DNA of 15,332 nucleotides from CAYWNK01 sp047639615 (GTDB lineage: Bacteria > Planctomycetota > UBA1135 > GCA-002686595), in NCBI GenBank assembly GCA_047639615.1, contig JBLIOL010000105.1, positions 1 to 15,332 of the forward strand, in the 5' to 3' direction. The notes under the pieces are model-generated. The model saw only the letters and a program-made list of their open reading frames with translations. It made no database searches and was not told the origin of the DNA. The translations under genes and the position numbers were made by a program. Every line of letters begins with the position of its first letter. Position 1 is the stretch's first letter. Of this stretch, positions 7,105 to 13,577 are shown piece after piece.

Positions 7105-9438
7105 ATGTCCGTTTCCCTGAACATCGGCCTGAAGGGCCTGCTCACCGCGCAGTCGGCCCTCGAAACGGTCGGCCACAACGTCTCCAACGCGAACACCCCT
7201 GGGTATTCACGCCAACAGGTCGACATTCGGGCCGGTCGCCCTATGGACCTGCGCGGGCTCCTGGTCGGCAGCGGCGTAGAGGCAACTGGCGTGCGCCGCA
7301 TCGCTGACGATGTGCTCAATAGCCGGCTCGTGGGTCAGAGTGGCGTGGTCGCGCGCTACGAGTCCTTGCTCGGCTCGCTCTTCAGCGTCGAGTCGCTTCT
7401 ATCGGAGCCCGGTGGCGCCGGCATTGGCGCTTCTATGGACGGCTTCTTCGAGTCGGTCTCCGGCCTCTCGAACGATCCCGGCGACACGGTCCTGCGCAAT
7501 GGCCTGGTGGAGAACGCCACGGCCCTGACCGCATCCTTTCAGTCCCTTGCCCGTTCGATCGACGACCAGGCCGCCGACCAGCGCAACCAATTGGAAGTGC
7601 TCGCGGTCGGTGTGAACGTGTTAGGCGAAGAGGTCGCCAAGCTCAACGTCGAGATCTCCAAGATCGAGGCTGGTGGCGGTCGCGCGAACGACCTTCGCGA
7701 TCAACGCGACTTGGCACTGATCAAGCTCTCGGATTTGGTGGAAATTGACCCGCAGGTGAAGCCTAGCGGCGTGGTTCACGTGCTTATCGAAGGGCAGTTG
7801 TTGGTGGGAACCAGCCAGTCCTACGATGTGGGTATCACGCAATCGGACGAGGGCACGACCCAGCTACGTCTCTCGGGCGGAACCCGGGATGTGGAGCCGC
7901 AGGGTGGCCGTATCGGAGGCATTCTGCGCTTCCTCCAGAACTACGTTCCCGACTTCCAGGATCAGATCGACAGCTTGGCCAACACCATGGCTCTCGAGGT
8001 CAACCGCGCTCACAGCGTTGGCACTCCGGAAGACGGTGGCTTCAAGACTCTGACCGGTACATCGGTACTCGTGGATCCGCTCGGCGGAGGTTCCTCCCTC
8101 GCGTCGCCGCTCGCTTCACTCAATCTGCCCTTTAACATCAAGGGCGGCGAGCTGCGAGTGAACTTGAGCGAGGACAGCACGGGTGAGCTCCGAACCCATC
8201 GCGTGGCCATCGATCCTGGCACGATGACGGTCCAGGATCTGTTAGACGATCTGAACTCGATTCCCGACCTGACCGCTAATCTGGACTCGCTTGGTCGACT
8301 GGTGGTTCGTACGGACACCGACCACCGCTTCGACTTCAGTTCGCGCTTGGACAACAGCCCGGATGACGCCGGTAGCTTCGGCTCGAGCCAGGCAACACTG
8401 ACCACTCCGAACGCTGGTCCATTCGCACTGGCGAATGGGGACACCCTCGATCTATCCGGCAGCTTGGGCGCCTTTACGGTAGCGCTGAACGCCGGCGACT
8501 TTGAGGATATCGCGGCCGCCACGGCCGAGGAGTTGGCTGCGGTAATCAACGCGGATCCCACGGCTGCTGCCAACCAGATCACGGCCGACGTGGCCGACGG
8601 GCGGCTCGTGCTGCAGTCGGTTGCGGAAGGTGCCGCAGCTCAGTTCGATGTAGTCGCGGGCACGGCCTTGGCTAGCCTCGGCCTGCAAGCAGGCACTACG
8701 GTCAACGGTTCCAACAACTCGGTCAGACCGCAACTCTCGGGCTCCTACGAGGGTGATACCAATCAGGTCTGGTCCTTCCGCCCCTCGGCAGATGGCGTGG
8801 TTGGATCCACTCCCGGTCTGCAGGTCGAAGTGGTGAATGCACTCGGTCAGCCGGTGGCGACCCTGGATGTGGGCGAAGGCTATGTGCCTGGCACCGATCT
8901 CGACTTGGGTAGTGGTGTCTCAGTCTCCTTCAACTTTGGGGAACTCTCAAGTACCCACGGCGACGTGATGGACGTGGATCTATCTGCGGACTCCGACAGC
9001 GCCGACCTGTTGGTTGGCCTCGGCATTAACAGCTTCTTCTCCGGCAACACGGCCGACAGCTTCGCAGTGAACCAGGCGATTCTCGATGACCCGCAGCGCA
9101 TCGCTGCTTCGGCCACGGGTGCTGATGGGGACAACGGAGCTCTGCTCGACATGCTGCGCCTACAGACCGAAGCGGTGGGCGACACGGGCGTTAGCGTGAC
9201 CGGCGCTTATGGCGGCTTCGTCTCGGATGTTGGCTCTAGCGTCTCGACGGTGGAGACGCGCCTTGTGACCGAGATTTCCCTCAACGAATCACTGCAAGCG
9301 CGCCGCGAGGCCGTCTCCGGTGTGAACGTTGATGAGGAGCTCGTGGACCTGATTCGCTTTGAGCAGGCCTTCACGGCCTCTGCTCGCTTTCTGTCTGTTG
9401 TTCAGCAGCTAGGCGACACCTTGCTGCAACTGCTCTAG
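7105..9438 (+). CDS. flgK: Hook-associated protein 1, FlgK
   Basis: FlgK makes the first hook-filament junction ring. At 777 residues it is clearly longer than the 547 of the E. coli protein. The N-terminal D0 region is near-consensus: LNIGLKGLLTAQSALETVGH, then NVSNANTPGYSRQQVD (25-40). Also present are ANDLRDQRDLALIKLSDLVEI and, later, FLQNYVPDFQDQIDSLANTM with ALEVNRAHS. The C-terminus is canonical: SGVNVDEELVDLIRFEQAF, then TASARFLSVVQQLGDTLLQLL. The extra length lies in the middle, about residues 340-660. It includes an IN-type repeat (LSGSLGAFTVALNAGD, then AATAEELAAVINADPT, about 448-490) and Asp/Gly-rich beta segments. These are inferred to be exposed D2/D3-like domains. flgL follows after 10 nt. 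Confidence 0.95.
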   Translation: MSVSLNIGLKGLLTAQSALETVGHNVSNANTPGYSRQQVDIRAGRPMDLRGLLVGSGVEATGVRRIADDVLNSRLVGQSGVVARYESLLGSLFSVESLLSEPGGAGIGASMDGFFESVSGLSNDPGDTVLRNGLVENATALTASFQSLARSIDDQAADQRNQLEVLAVGVNVLGEEVAKLNVEISKIEAGGGRANDLRDQRDLALIKLSDLVEIDPQVKPSGVVHVLIEGQLLVGTSQSYDVGITQSDEGTTQLRLSGGTRDVEPQGGRIGGILRFLQNYVPDFQDQIDSLANTMALEVNRAHSVGTPEDGGFKTLTGTSVLVDPLGGGSSLASPLASLNLPFNIKGGELRVNLSEDSTGELRTHRVAIDPGTMTVQDLLDDLNSIPDLTANLDSLGRLVVRTDTDHRFDFSSRLDNSPDDAGSFGSSQATLTTPNAGPFALANGDTLDLSGSLGAFTVALNAGDFEDIAAATAEELAAVINADPTAAANQITADVADGRLVLQSVAEGAAAQFDVVAGTALASLGLQAGTTVNGSNNSVRPQLSGSYEGDTNQVWSFRPSADGVVGSTPGLQVEVVNALGQPVATLDVGEGYVPGTDLDLGSGVSVSFNFGELSSTHGDVMDVDLSADSDSADLLVGLGINSFFSGNTADSFAVNQAILDDPQRIAASATGADGDNGALLDMLRLQTEAVGDTGVSVTGAYGGFVSDVGSSVSTVETRLVTEISLNESLQARREAVSGVNVDEELVDLIRFEQAFTASARFLSVVQQLGDTLLQLL

Positions 9439-9441
9439 GAG
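9437..9441 (+). promoter_or_regulatory. Shine-Dalgarno sequence of flgL overlapping the flgK stop
   Basis: AGGAG (9437-9441) shares two bases with the flgK TAG (9436-9438) and lies 7 nt before ATG 9449. Ribosomes finishing flgK therefore end on the flgL initiation site, a layout expected to couple the two junction proteins. Confidence 0.7.
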
Positions 9442-9448
9442 TGGACCA

Positions 9449-10861
9449 ATGAATTTGCGACCTACACAATCCACCAGCTATCAACAGGTATTGCGCGGCA
9501 TCAGCGCCAATACCCAACGTCTGGTGGCTGCTCAAGAACAGACTGCAACCGGCAAGCGCATTCTGCGCCCATCGGATGATCCGGTCGGCGCCGCAACCGC
9601 GATCTCCTTGCGCCGCAAGTCCAGCAACCTGGACAGCTTCCTTGCTTCCGTCGAGAAGGCGCGCCCGATTATTTCGACGGCAGCAGTGGAGATCGAGCAG
9701 GCCTCCTCGCTCATGTCGGAAGGGCGTGCACTCGTGCTGCAGGGGCTGAACGGTTCGCTCTCTCAGGAGGATCGCAACTCTGTTGCAGATCAGATCGAGG
9801 AAGTGGCTGAAGCCCTGATGGGCGTAGGCAATGCCCGTTTTGGCGACCGTTACCTTTTTGCCGGCACCGAGACCGGCACGCGTCCCTTCGGCACCACTGG
9901 CAGCGGCCCGGATCGCTTTGTCAGCTACCAGGGCAACAGCGAGGAGCAGGACATCAGGATCGGCCGTGATACGAGCGTTGGCTTGAACCTGCCTGGCGAT
10001 GAACTCTTTAGTGGCGCTGGCTACACGAAGACGTCCTACGCGGGGATGACCGGAATCACTTCTGGCGCGACCGTGGATCAGGGCACCGGCTTTACCCGGC
10101 TCGAGCTGCGCACGGATTCGGTTGCAGGCTTCACCAATGGCGTCGCTCTCGCTGCCACGGGGACCCCGACGGTGCTCGGCGATCACACGCTTGCCTTCAG
10201 CGCCACCAATAACACGGTGTCCCTGGACGGCGGTCCGAACATTCAAATCGCAACGCCCTTGCCGACGGCTCTCAAAGTCAAGAATGACGATGGCGCAGTG
10301 GTCACCCTAGACCTGACAGGATGGGACGGTGCTGACTCGTCCATGACCATCACAGGTGAGGGCTCGATCTCAGCCGATGGGGTCAATTTCCAAGCCATCA
10401 ACCGGACAGAGACCGACCTTGAGTTGGTGCTCGACGGGATTGGCGTGGTGCACGTGAACACGACTGGTCTCAAGCGCTCGGGCGAAGAGGCGGTGACCTT
10501 CAAAGGTGCCACCAACAGCTTTGATGCGCTCTTCGGGATTATCAAAGACCTGCGAGAGGGCGATGTCCTCGGGCTCGAAGACATGCGTGGTCGCGTGGAG
10601 ATGCGCTACGACGAGCTCGTGAACCACCAGGATCAAACCCTGGTCGCACTCGGCCGCTTAGGTGCTCGTGGCCGCCGGCTGAACGACACACAGACCCGTC
10701 TTGATGAGTCTTCCATCCAGGTGATCGATCTGATCTCCCGCAACGAGGACGTGGACTTGACCGAGGTCGCCTTGGAACTCAACCGCACAGAACAGACCCT
10801 CCAGATCGCCATGGCAAGTGGCGCTCGTCTGCTCCAGCAGACCCTTCTGAACTTCATCTAG
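9449..10861 (+). CDS. flgL: Hook-associated protein 3, FlgL, with a large central insertion
   Basis: FlgL is the second junction protein, on which the flagellin filament grows. The N-terminal flagellin-like D0/D1 helices are clear: RLVAAQEQTATGKRILRPSD (24-43) and DPVGAATAISLRRKSSNLD (44-62). NARFGDRYLFAGTETGTRPF (128-147) and LNLPGDELFSG (179-189) follow. The C-terminal half has FDALFGIIKDLREGD (358-372), LGARGRRLNDTQTRLDESSI and LTEVALELNRTEQTLQIAMA, ending LLQQTLLNFI. The protein has 470 residues against about 320 in E. coli. The excess is almost all between 190 and 350, a beta-prone Gly/Thr/Asn/Asp-rich block inferred to be an outer domain. ATG 9449 has a good Shine-Dalgarno sequence. The 98-residue gene starts 4 nt after the stop. 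Confidence 0.93.
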   Translation: MNLRPTQSTSYQQVLRGISANTQRLVAAQEQTATGKRILRPSDDPVGAATAISLRRKSSNLDSFLASVEKARPIISTAAVEIEQASSLMSEGRALVLQGLNGSLSQEDRNSVADQIEEVAEALMGVGNARFGDRYLFAGTETGTRPFGTTGSGPDRFVSYQGNSEEQDIRIGRDTSVGLNLPGDELFSGAGYTKTSYAGMTGITSGATVDQGTGFTRLELRTDSVAGFTNGVALAATGTPTVLGDHTLAFSATNNTVSLDGGPNIQIATPLPTALKVKNDDGAVVTLDLTGWDGADSSMTITGEGSISADGVNFQAINRTETDLELVLDGIGVVHVNTTGLKRSGEEAVTFKGATNSFDALFGIIKDLREGDVLGLEDMRGRVEMRYDELVNHQDQTLVALGRLGARGRRLNDTQTRLDESSIQVIDLISRNEDVDLTEVALELNRTEQTLQIAMASGARLLQQTLLNFI

Positions 10862-10865
10862 TCCT

Positions 10866-11162
10866 ATGACAGACCCCCTACCCATTCAGGGCATACAACC
10901 CGTAAGCGCAGGCGATTCCAAAGCCTCGCCCAAGGTTACGCCCGACGGTGGTGCCAAGTTTCAAGTCCTGCTCGACCGCCTCCAGGCGGAAACGCGTGGC
11001 TTGCAGCAAAGCAGTGATTCCCTTTCTGATCCGGCCGAGTTGGCCGGAGTGGTGGACCAAGCACGGAATGCACTCAACGACGCTCAGACCCTCGGGAAAG
11101 AGCTACTTGAGGCCTACCGCGCCGCCCGCCAAACCAGCCAACCCAACGGAGCTAAACAATGA
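10866..11162 (+). CDS. Small conserved-context protein of unknown function, distantly FliE-like
   Basis: I do not recognise this 98-residue protein with confidence. It has a disordered, Pro/Gly/Lys-rich N-terminus (about 1-28) and then mostly helix. The segments FQVLLDRLQAETRGLQQSSD (32-51) and AELAGVVDQARNALNDAQTL (57-76) lead into GKELLEAYRAA. The pattern of phenylalanine plus helix, then A-x-x-AL and LLEAYR near the C-terminus, resembles the rod adapter FliE, whose end reads roughly KLVEAYQEI. A secretion or axial-adapter role is possible but unproven. It is not CsrA, FliW or a convincing FlgM. It lies 4 nt after flgL and its TGA overlaps the acetyltransferase ATG (ATGA at 11159). Co-transcription and translational coupling tie it to the flagellar operon. 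There is no Shine-Dalgarno sequence before ATG 10866. Confidence 0.75.
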   Translation: MTDPLPIQGIQPVSAGDSKASPKVTPDGGAKFQVLLDRLQAETRGLQQSSDSLSDPAELAGVVDQARNALNDAQTLGKELLEAYRAARQTSQPNGAKQ

Positions 11163-12232
11163 ACCAGACCATCACCCGGGACCTCGAGTCCCAAGCCATT
11201 CGACTCATGGAAACCGTCCTGCGCGACGGCAAGTTCCTCACCGGCGAACAGCCCTTGGCCTTCGACCCACAATTCGACGGGCGTCGGCACTACATCACCC
11301 GCGAAGGCAAGGTCGTCAGTGCGCTGACCACCTTGGTGCGCGAGCTGCATGTGGGCGATATGCGTATCAACGTGGGGCTGATCGGTTCCGTTGTTACCGA
11401 CCCGGCTTTCCGTGGTCAGGGCCTAGCTACGGAACTGCTGACCATGGCGGAGTCAGAGCTCAAGAAGGAGGGCGCTGCGATCGCTCTCCTGTGGGCCGAT
11501 GAGCGTGAGTTCTACGGCGAGCGCGGCTATGTTCCCGTCGGAACCGAGCTGGACTACCGCGTGCCGAAGAACCTGCTGAGCGCACTGCCCCACACCGGGC
11601 GCGTGCGTCCTGCGGAGGCCCGCGATGATGCGGCCATCCACGCCCTCTACGGGTCGAACCAGGAGCGCGTACAGCGTTCTACTGAGGAGACCCGCGCCCT
11701 GTTGCGCGGCCCCGGCATCGCTACCTTGGTTCACGAGGAGGGCGGCATCGTTGACGCCTATGCCATCGAAGGCCGCGGACGCGACCTAACCGGTATGGTG
11801 CACGAGTGGGGCGGTCAGCGCGTGCGCGTGCTGGCATGCCTGGCAGGCCACCTGGAGCGTCTCAACGAAGACGAGGAGGCGCTCTGGTGGATGGTTCCGC
11901 CCAGCGCCGTCGACATGCAAGCCTTCATGAACGGTGAAGGTGTGGAAGGTCTGCTCGGCGTGCTCGCCATGGGCAAGCTGCTGGATCCGTGCGCTCTTGG
12001 CGCTTGGCTCTCGGCTGTGACCCCCGCCAGTGTCCGCGTGATTGTGGAAGAGGGCGGTCTGCGTGTCTTCGGTCCCCAGGGCGACATCTTCCTGGACCCG
12101 ACCCACGCGCTCTTCACTGTGGTTCCGCCGCAGACTAACCGTGAAGTCATCACGGTGGTGGAGCAGGCCATTGGTTTGGCCTTGCCGAACCTGCCGCAAA
12201 ACCCCTTCCTCTGGGGCTTGGACTCTATCTAG
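11159..12232 (+). CDS. GNAT-family N-acetyltransferase, Eis-like architecture
   Basis: This 357-residue cytoplasmic acyltransferase should use acetyl-CoA. The first GNAT domain spans roughly 1-135. Motif A is GSVVTDPAFRGQGLATELL (76-94), in which RGQGLA forms the pyrophosphate-binding loop, and motif B is REFYGERGYVPVG (116-128). A second, degenerate GNAT-like region and a C-terminal SCP2-like portion (about 260-350, SVRVIVEEGGLRVFGPQGD) give the three-part layout of Eis-type enzymes, which acetylate amines on drugs or proteins. It ends LPQNPFLWGLDSI. The substrate cannot be read from sequence. As last gene of a flagellar operon, coupled by ATGA to the previous gene with GGAG at 11148-11151, a role in modifying a flagellar protein or its glycan is a reasonable inference. 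An unrelated housekeeping role is also possible. A strong terminator starts 19 nt after the stop. Confidence 0.85.
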   Translation: MNQTITRDLESQAIRLMETVLRDGKFLTGEQPLAFDPQFDGRRHYITREGKVVSALTTLVRELHVGDMRINVGLIGSVVTDPAFRGQGLATELLTMAESELKKEGAAIALLWADEREFYGERGYVPVGTELDYRVPKNLLSALPHTGRVRPAEARDDAAIHALYGSNQERVQRSTEETRALLRGPGIATLVHEEGGIVDAYAIEGRGRDLTGMVHEWGGQRVRVLACLAGHLERLNEDEEALWWMVPPSAVDMQAFMNGEGVEGLLGVLAMGKLLDPCALGAWLSAVTPASVRVIVEEGGLRVFGPQGDIFLDPTHALFTVVPPQTNREVITVVEQAIGLALPNLPQNPFLWGLDSI

Positions 12233-12251
12233 TCCTAATCCCGATTGTTGT

Positions 12252-12298
12252 GAGGCCCTCGAGCTGTGCTGCGCACCTCGGGGGCTTCGGTATTTTTT
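12252..12298 (+). terminator. Intrinsic terminator of the flagellar operon
   Basis: GAGGCCCTCGAG (12252-12263) pairs with CTCGGGGGCTTC (12277-12288) as a 12-bp stem with two G-U pairs. The apical part GTGC-TGC-GCAC can pair further. GGTA and six T residues (12293-12298) follow. On the opposite strand the stem is not followed by T residues, so it acts mainly for the plus-strand operon and not for gmhA. Confidence 0.88.
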
Positions 12299-12312
12299 AG
12301 GCCCGCTGCTTC

Positions 12313-12912
12313 CTACGCGTAGTTCTCGGGGAACAGCATGCGTTCGACGGCTTCGATGGCGATGTGGAGCACCTTGATGTGCACCTCTTGAATGCGGTCG
12401 GAAGTGCTGGCATCGGGCACGACGATGGCGATGTCGACTTTGTCGAGCATGGCGCCGCCACCCTTGCCGAGTAGGCCCACGGTGGTGATGCCGCGTTCCT
12501 TGGCCACTTCGACGGCGCGCAGGACGTTGGGCGAGTTGCCGCTGGTGGAGATCGCTACGAGCAGGTCACCCGACTTGCCGTAAGCCTCGACCTCGCGGGC
12601 GAAGACTTCCTCATAGCCAAAGTCGTTGGCGATGCAGGTCAGGTGGCTCGGATCGGAGAAGGCCACGGCTGCCAGAGCCGAACGGTTGCCGCGGAAGCGC
12701 CCGGTCCATTCCTCGGCGAAGTGCATGGCGTCGCACATGCTGCCGCCATTGCCGCAGGACATGAGCAGGCCGCCGCCTTGCAGGGTCTTGTGGGCCGCTG
12801 CTGCGAAGCGCTCGACCGCCTCCATGTTGGTGTCGTCGGAGAGAAAGGCGTCGAGCGTGCTCTTGGCCTCCACGAAGGAGGCGCGGATCGATTCGAGGGT
12901 GCTGGTTGTCAT
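12313..12912 (-). CDS. gmhA: Phosphoheptose (sedoheptulose-7-phosphate) isomerase GmhA
   Basis: GmhA converts sedoheptulose 7-phosphate to glycero-manno-heptose 7-phosphate, the first step toward ADP- or GDP-activated heptose for LPS core, capsule or S-layer glycans. The 199 residues form one SIS domain, close to the E. coli length of 192. Characteristic segments are LLMSCGNGGSMCDAMHFAEE (49-68), FSDPSHLTCIANDFGYEEVF (85-104) and GDLLVAISTSGNSPNVLRAV (115-134). SDRIQEVHIKVLHIAIEAVE (171-190) closes the domain. His64, Glu68, Gln175 and His183 align with the metal and catalytic residues of characterised GmhA (Glu65 and His180 in E. coli). The other heptose genes (gmhB, hldE or equivalents) are not in this window. 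The gene runs convergently to the flagellar operon and divergently from the HMA gene. The ATG at 12912-12910 has no clear Shine-Dalgarno sequence. Confidence 0.93.
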   Translation of the reverse strand: MTTSTLESIRASFVEAKSTLDAFLSDDTNMEAVERFAAAAHKTLQGGGLLMSCGNGGSMCDAMHFAEEWTGRFRGNRSALAAVAFSDPSHLTCIANDFGYEEVFAREVEAYGKSGDLLVAISTSGNSPNVLRAVEVAKERGITTVGLLGKGGGAMLDKVDIAIVVPDASTSDRIQEVHIKVLHIAIEAVERMLFPENYA

Positions 12913-13006
12913 CGCGGCCGCATTGTGCGCGGCGCGAGGTGCCCTAGCAACAGGCTTGGCTGTGGCGGTCTGACGCGGCTGGCGGGGCGCAAACTGGAAA
13001 TCTAGT

Positions 13007-13057
13007 CAATGGCACCCATTGCCGGCCCTCTGCCACTTGACGTTTGGCAGCCAATGG
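13007..13057. promoter_or_regulatory. Clustered dyads in the gmhA-HMA divergent region
   Basis: CAATGG (13007-13012) and CCATTG (13016-13021) form a perfect dyad with a 3-nt centre. CAATGG recurs at 13052-13057, 45 bp on. CTGCCA (13030-13035) and TGGCAG (13045-13050) form a second inverted repeat, bracketing the TTGACG box at 13037. Repressor or activator binding is inferred only. Confidence 0.35.
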
Positions 13058-13064
13058 CTACGAA
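13037..13064 (+). promoter_or_regulatory. Possible sigma-70-type promoter of the HMA gene
   Basis: TTGACG (13037-13042, five of six to TTGACA) is followed after 16 nt by TACGAA (13059-13064), a weak -10. Initiation near 13071 would give a leader of about 19 nt carrying AGGA at 13076-13079, 10 nt before ATG 13090. Confidence 0.35.
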
Positions 13065-13089
13065 GGGGTCCTCCCAGGAACTCTCCGCC

Positions 13090-13494
13090 ATGAAAATCGT
13101 CCCCGCATCCCTACTGCTCATCACCGCCGTCGCCGCTTCCGTGGTGGCTTATCGAGCACCTGAGCGCGATTACGTGCCGCTCGAACTCGAGGGTGGGGCG
13201 CCCGAGACTCACGTGCCGCGCGCGATTGCCGATCCCATCCCGGCGGGCTTCCAGGTCACCGACCTGATGGTGGATGGACCCTGCTGCTTGGGCTGCACAG
13301 GCAAGCTCTACAGCGCCCTTCTGGAGGTACCCGGGGTGGAGAAGGCCGCGATCCGCTTTGACAAGGCCGGGACCTTGGCTCAGGCCTTGGTTCCACTCGG
13401 CTTCGACGGGGGCCTGCTCAAAGGCAGCCTGACCTTCGATAAGTACTCCGTTCGCAGCCAGAGCATCGGCCGCAAGGGCCCCGAGACCCCTTAG
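13090..13494 (+). CDS. Membrane-anchored or secreted heavy-metal-associated (HMA-like) domain protein
   Basis: The 134 residues start with a signal peptide or anchor (MKIVPASLLLITAVAASVVA, 1-20). A short linker leads to one compact HMA-like ferredoxin fold from about 54: FQVTDLMVDGPCCLGCTGKL, then LYSALLEVPGVEKAAIRFDK. The usual metal motif GMxCxxC appears as GPCCLGC, so Cys66 and Cys69 form the expected pair. Cys65 is an extra thiol and Pro replaces Met. A beta strand plus ALVPLGFDGG complete a small domain. Such proteins bind soft metals such as Cu(I), Zn or Hg; an extracytoplasmic location is inferred from the leader. The frame is open from ATG 13009, but ATG 13090 is preferred because it starts the hydrophobic leader and has a Shine-Dalgarno sequence. 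It sits 83 nt before the response regulator; a functional link is unproven. Confidence 0.75.
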   Translation: MKIVPASLLLITAVAASVVAYRAPERDYVPLELEGGAPETHVPRAIADPIPAGFQVTDLMVDGPCCLGCTGKLYSALLEVPGVEKAAIRFDKAGTLAQALVPLGFDGGLLKGSLTFDKYSVRSQSIGRKGPETP

Positions 13495-13575
13495 TCGGAC
13501 GGCGGGCTCTCAATATCTGTCCGATTGGCCTTCGGGGTTTAGATTTGCTTCACACTCTGCTCCGATTGTGAGCAG
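13495..13575 (+). promoter_or_regulatory. Repeat-rich control region of the two-component operon
   Basis: The 83-nt gap holds TCCGATTG at 13520-13527 and 13561-13568, and a third copy lies inside the regulator gene at 13606-13613 (steps of 41 and 45 nt). TCGGAC (13495-13500) is the inverted partner of GTCCGA (13519-13524). CTGCTC (13557-13562) and GAGCAG (13570-13575) make a 6-bp dyad ending two bases before ATG 13578. A weak sigma-54-like GG-N10-GC element (13535-13548, ending TTTGCT) is also present. Autoregulation by the encoded regulator is a natural but untested reading. Confidence 0.4.
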
Positions 13576-13577
13576 TG

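Noticed and set aside
9371..10246. Minus-strand open frame of 291 codons over the flgK end and flgL
   Set aside because: It lies fully opposite well-supported flagellar genes, has biased shadow-type composition (Arg, Ala, Gly, His) and no recognisable domain.
10866..11162. Anti-sigma factor FlgM for the 98-residue gene
   Set aside because: The N-terminal IQGIQPVS looks slightly like FlgM, but the C-terminal sigma-28-binding helices of FlgM are not recognisable.
13009..13089. Longer HMA protein starting at ATG 13009
   Set aside because: It would put 27 unrelated residues before a clear signal peptide and overlap the promoter-like boxes; ATG 13090 has a Shine-Dalgarno sequence.
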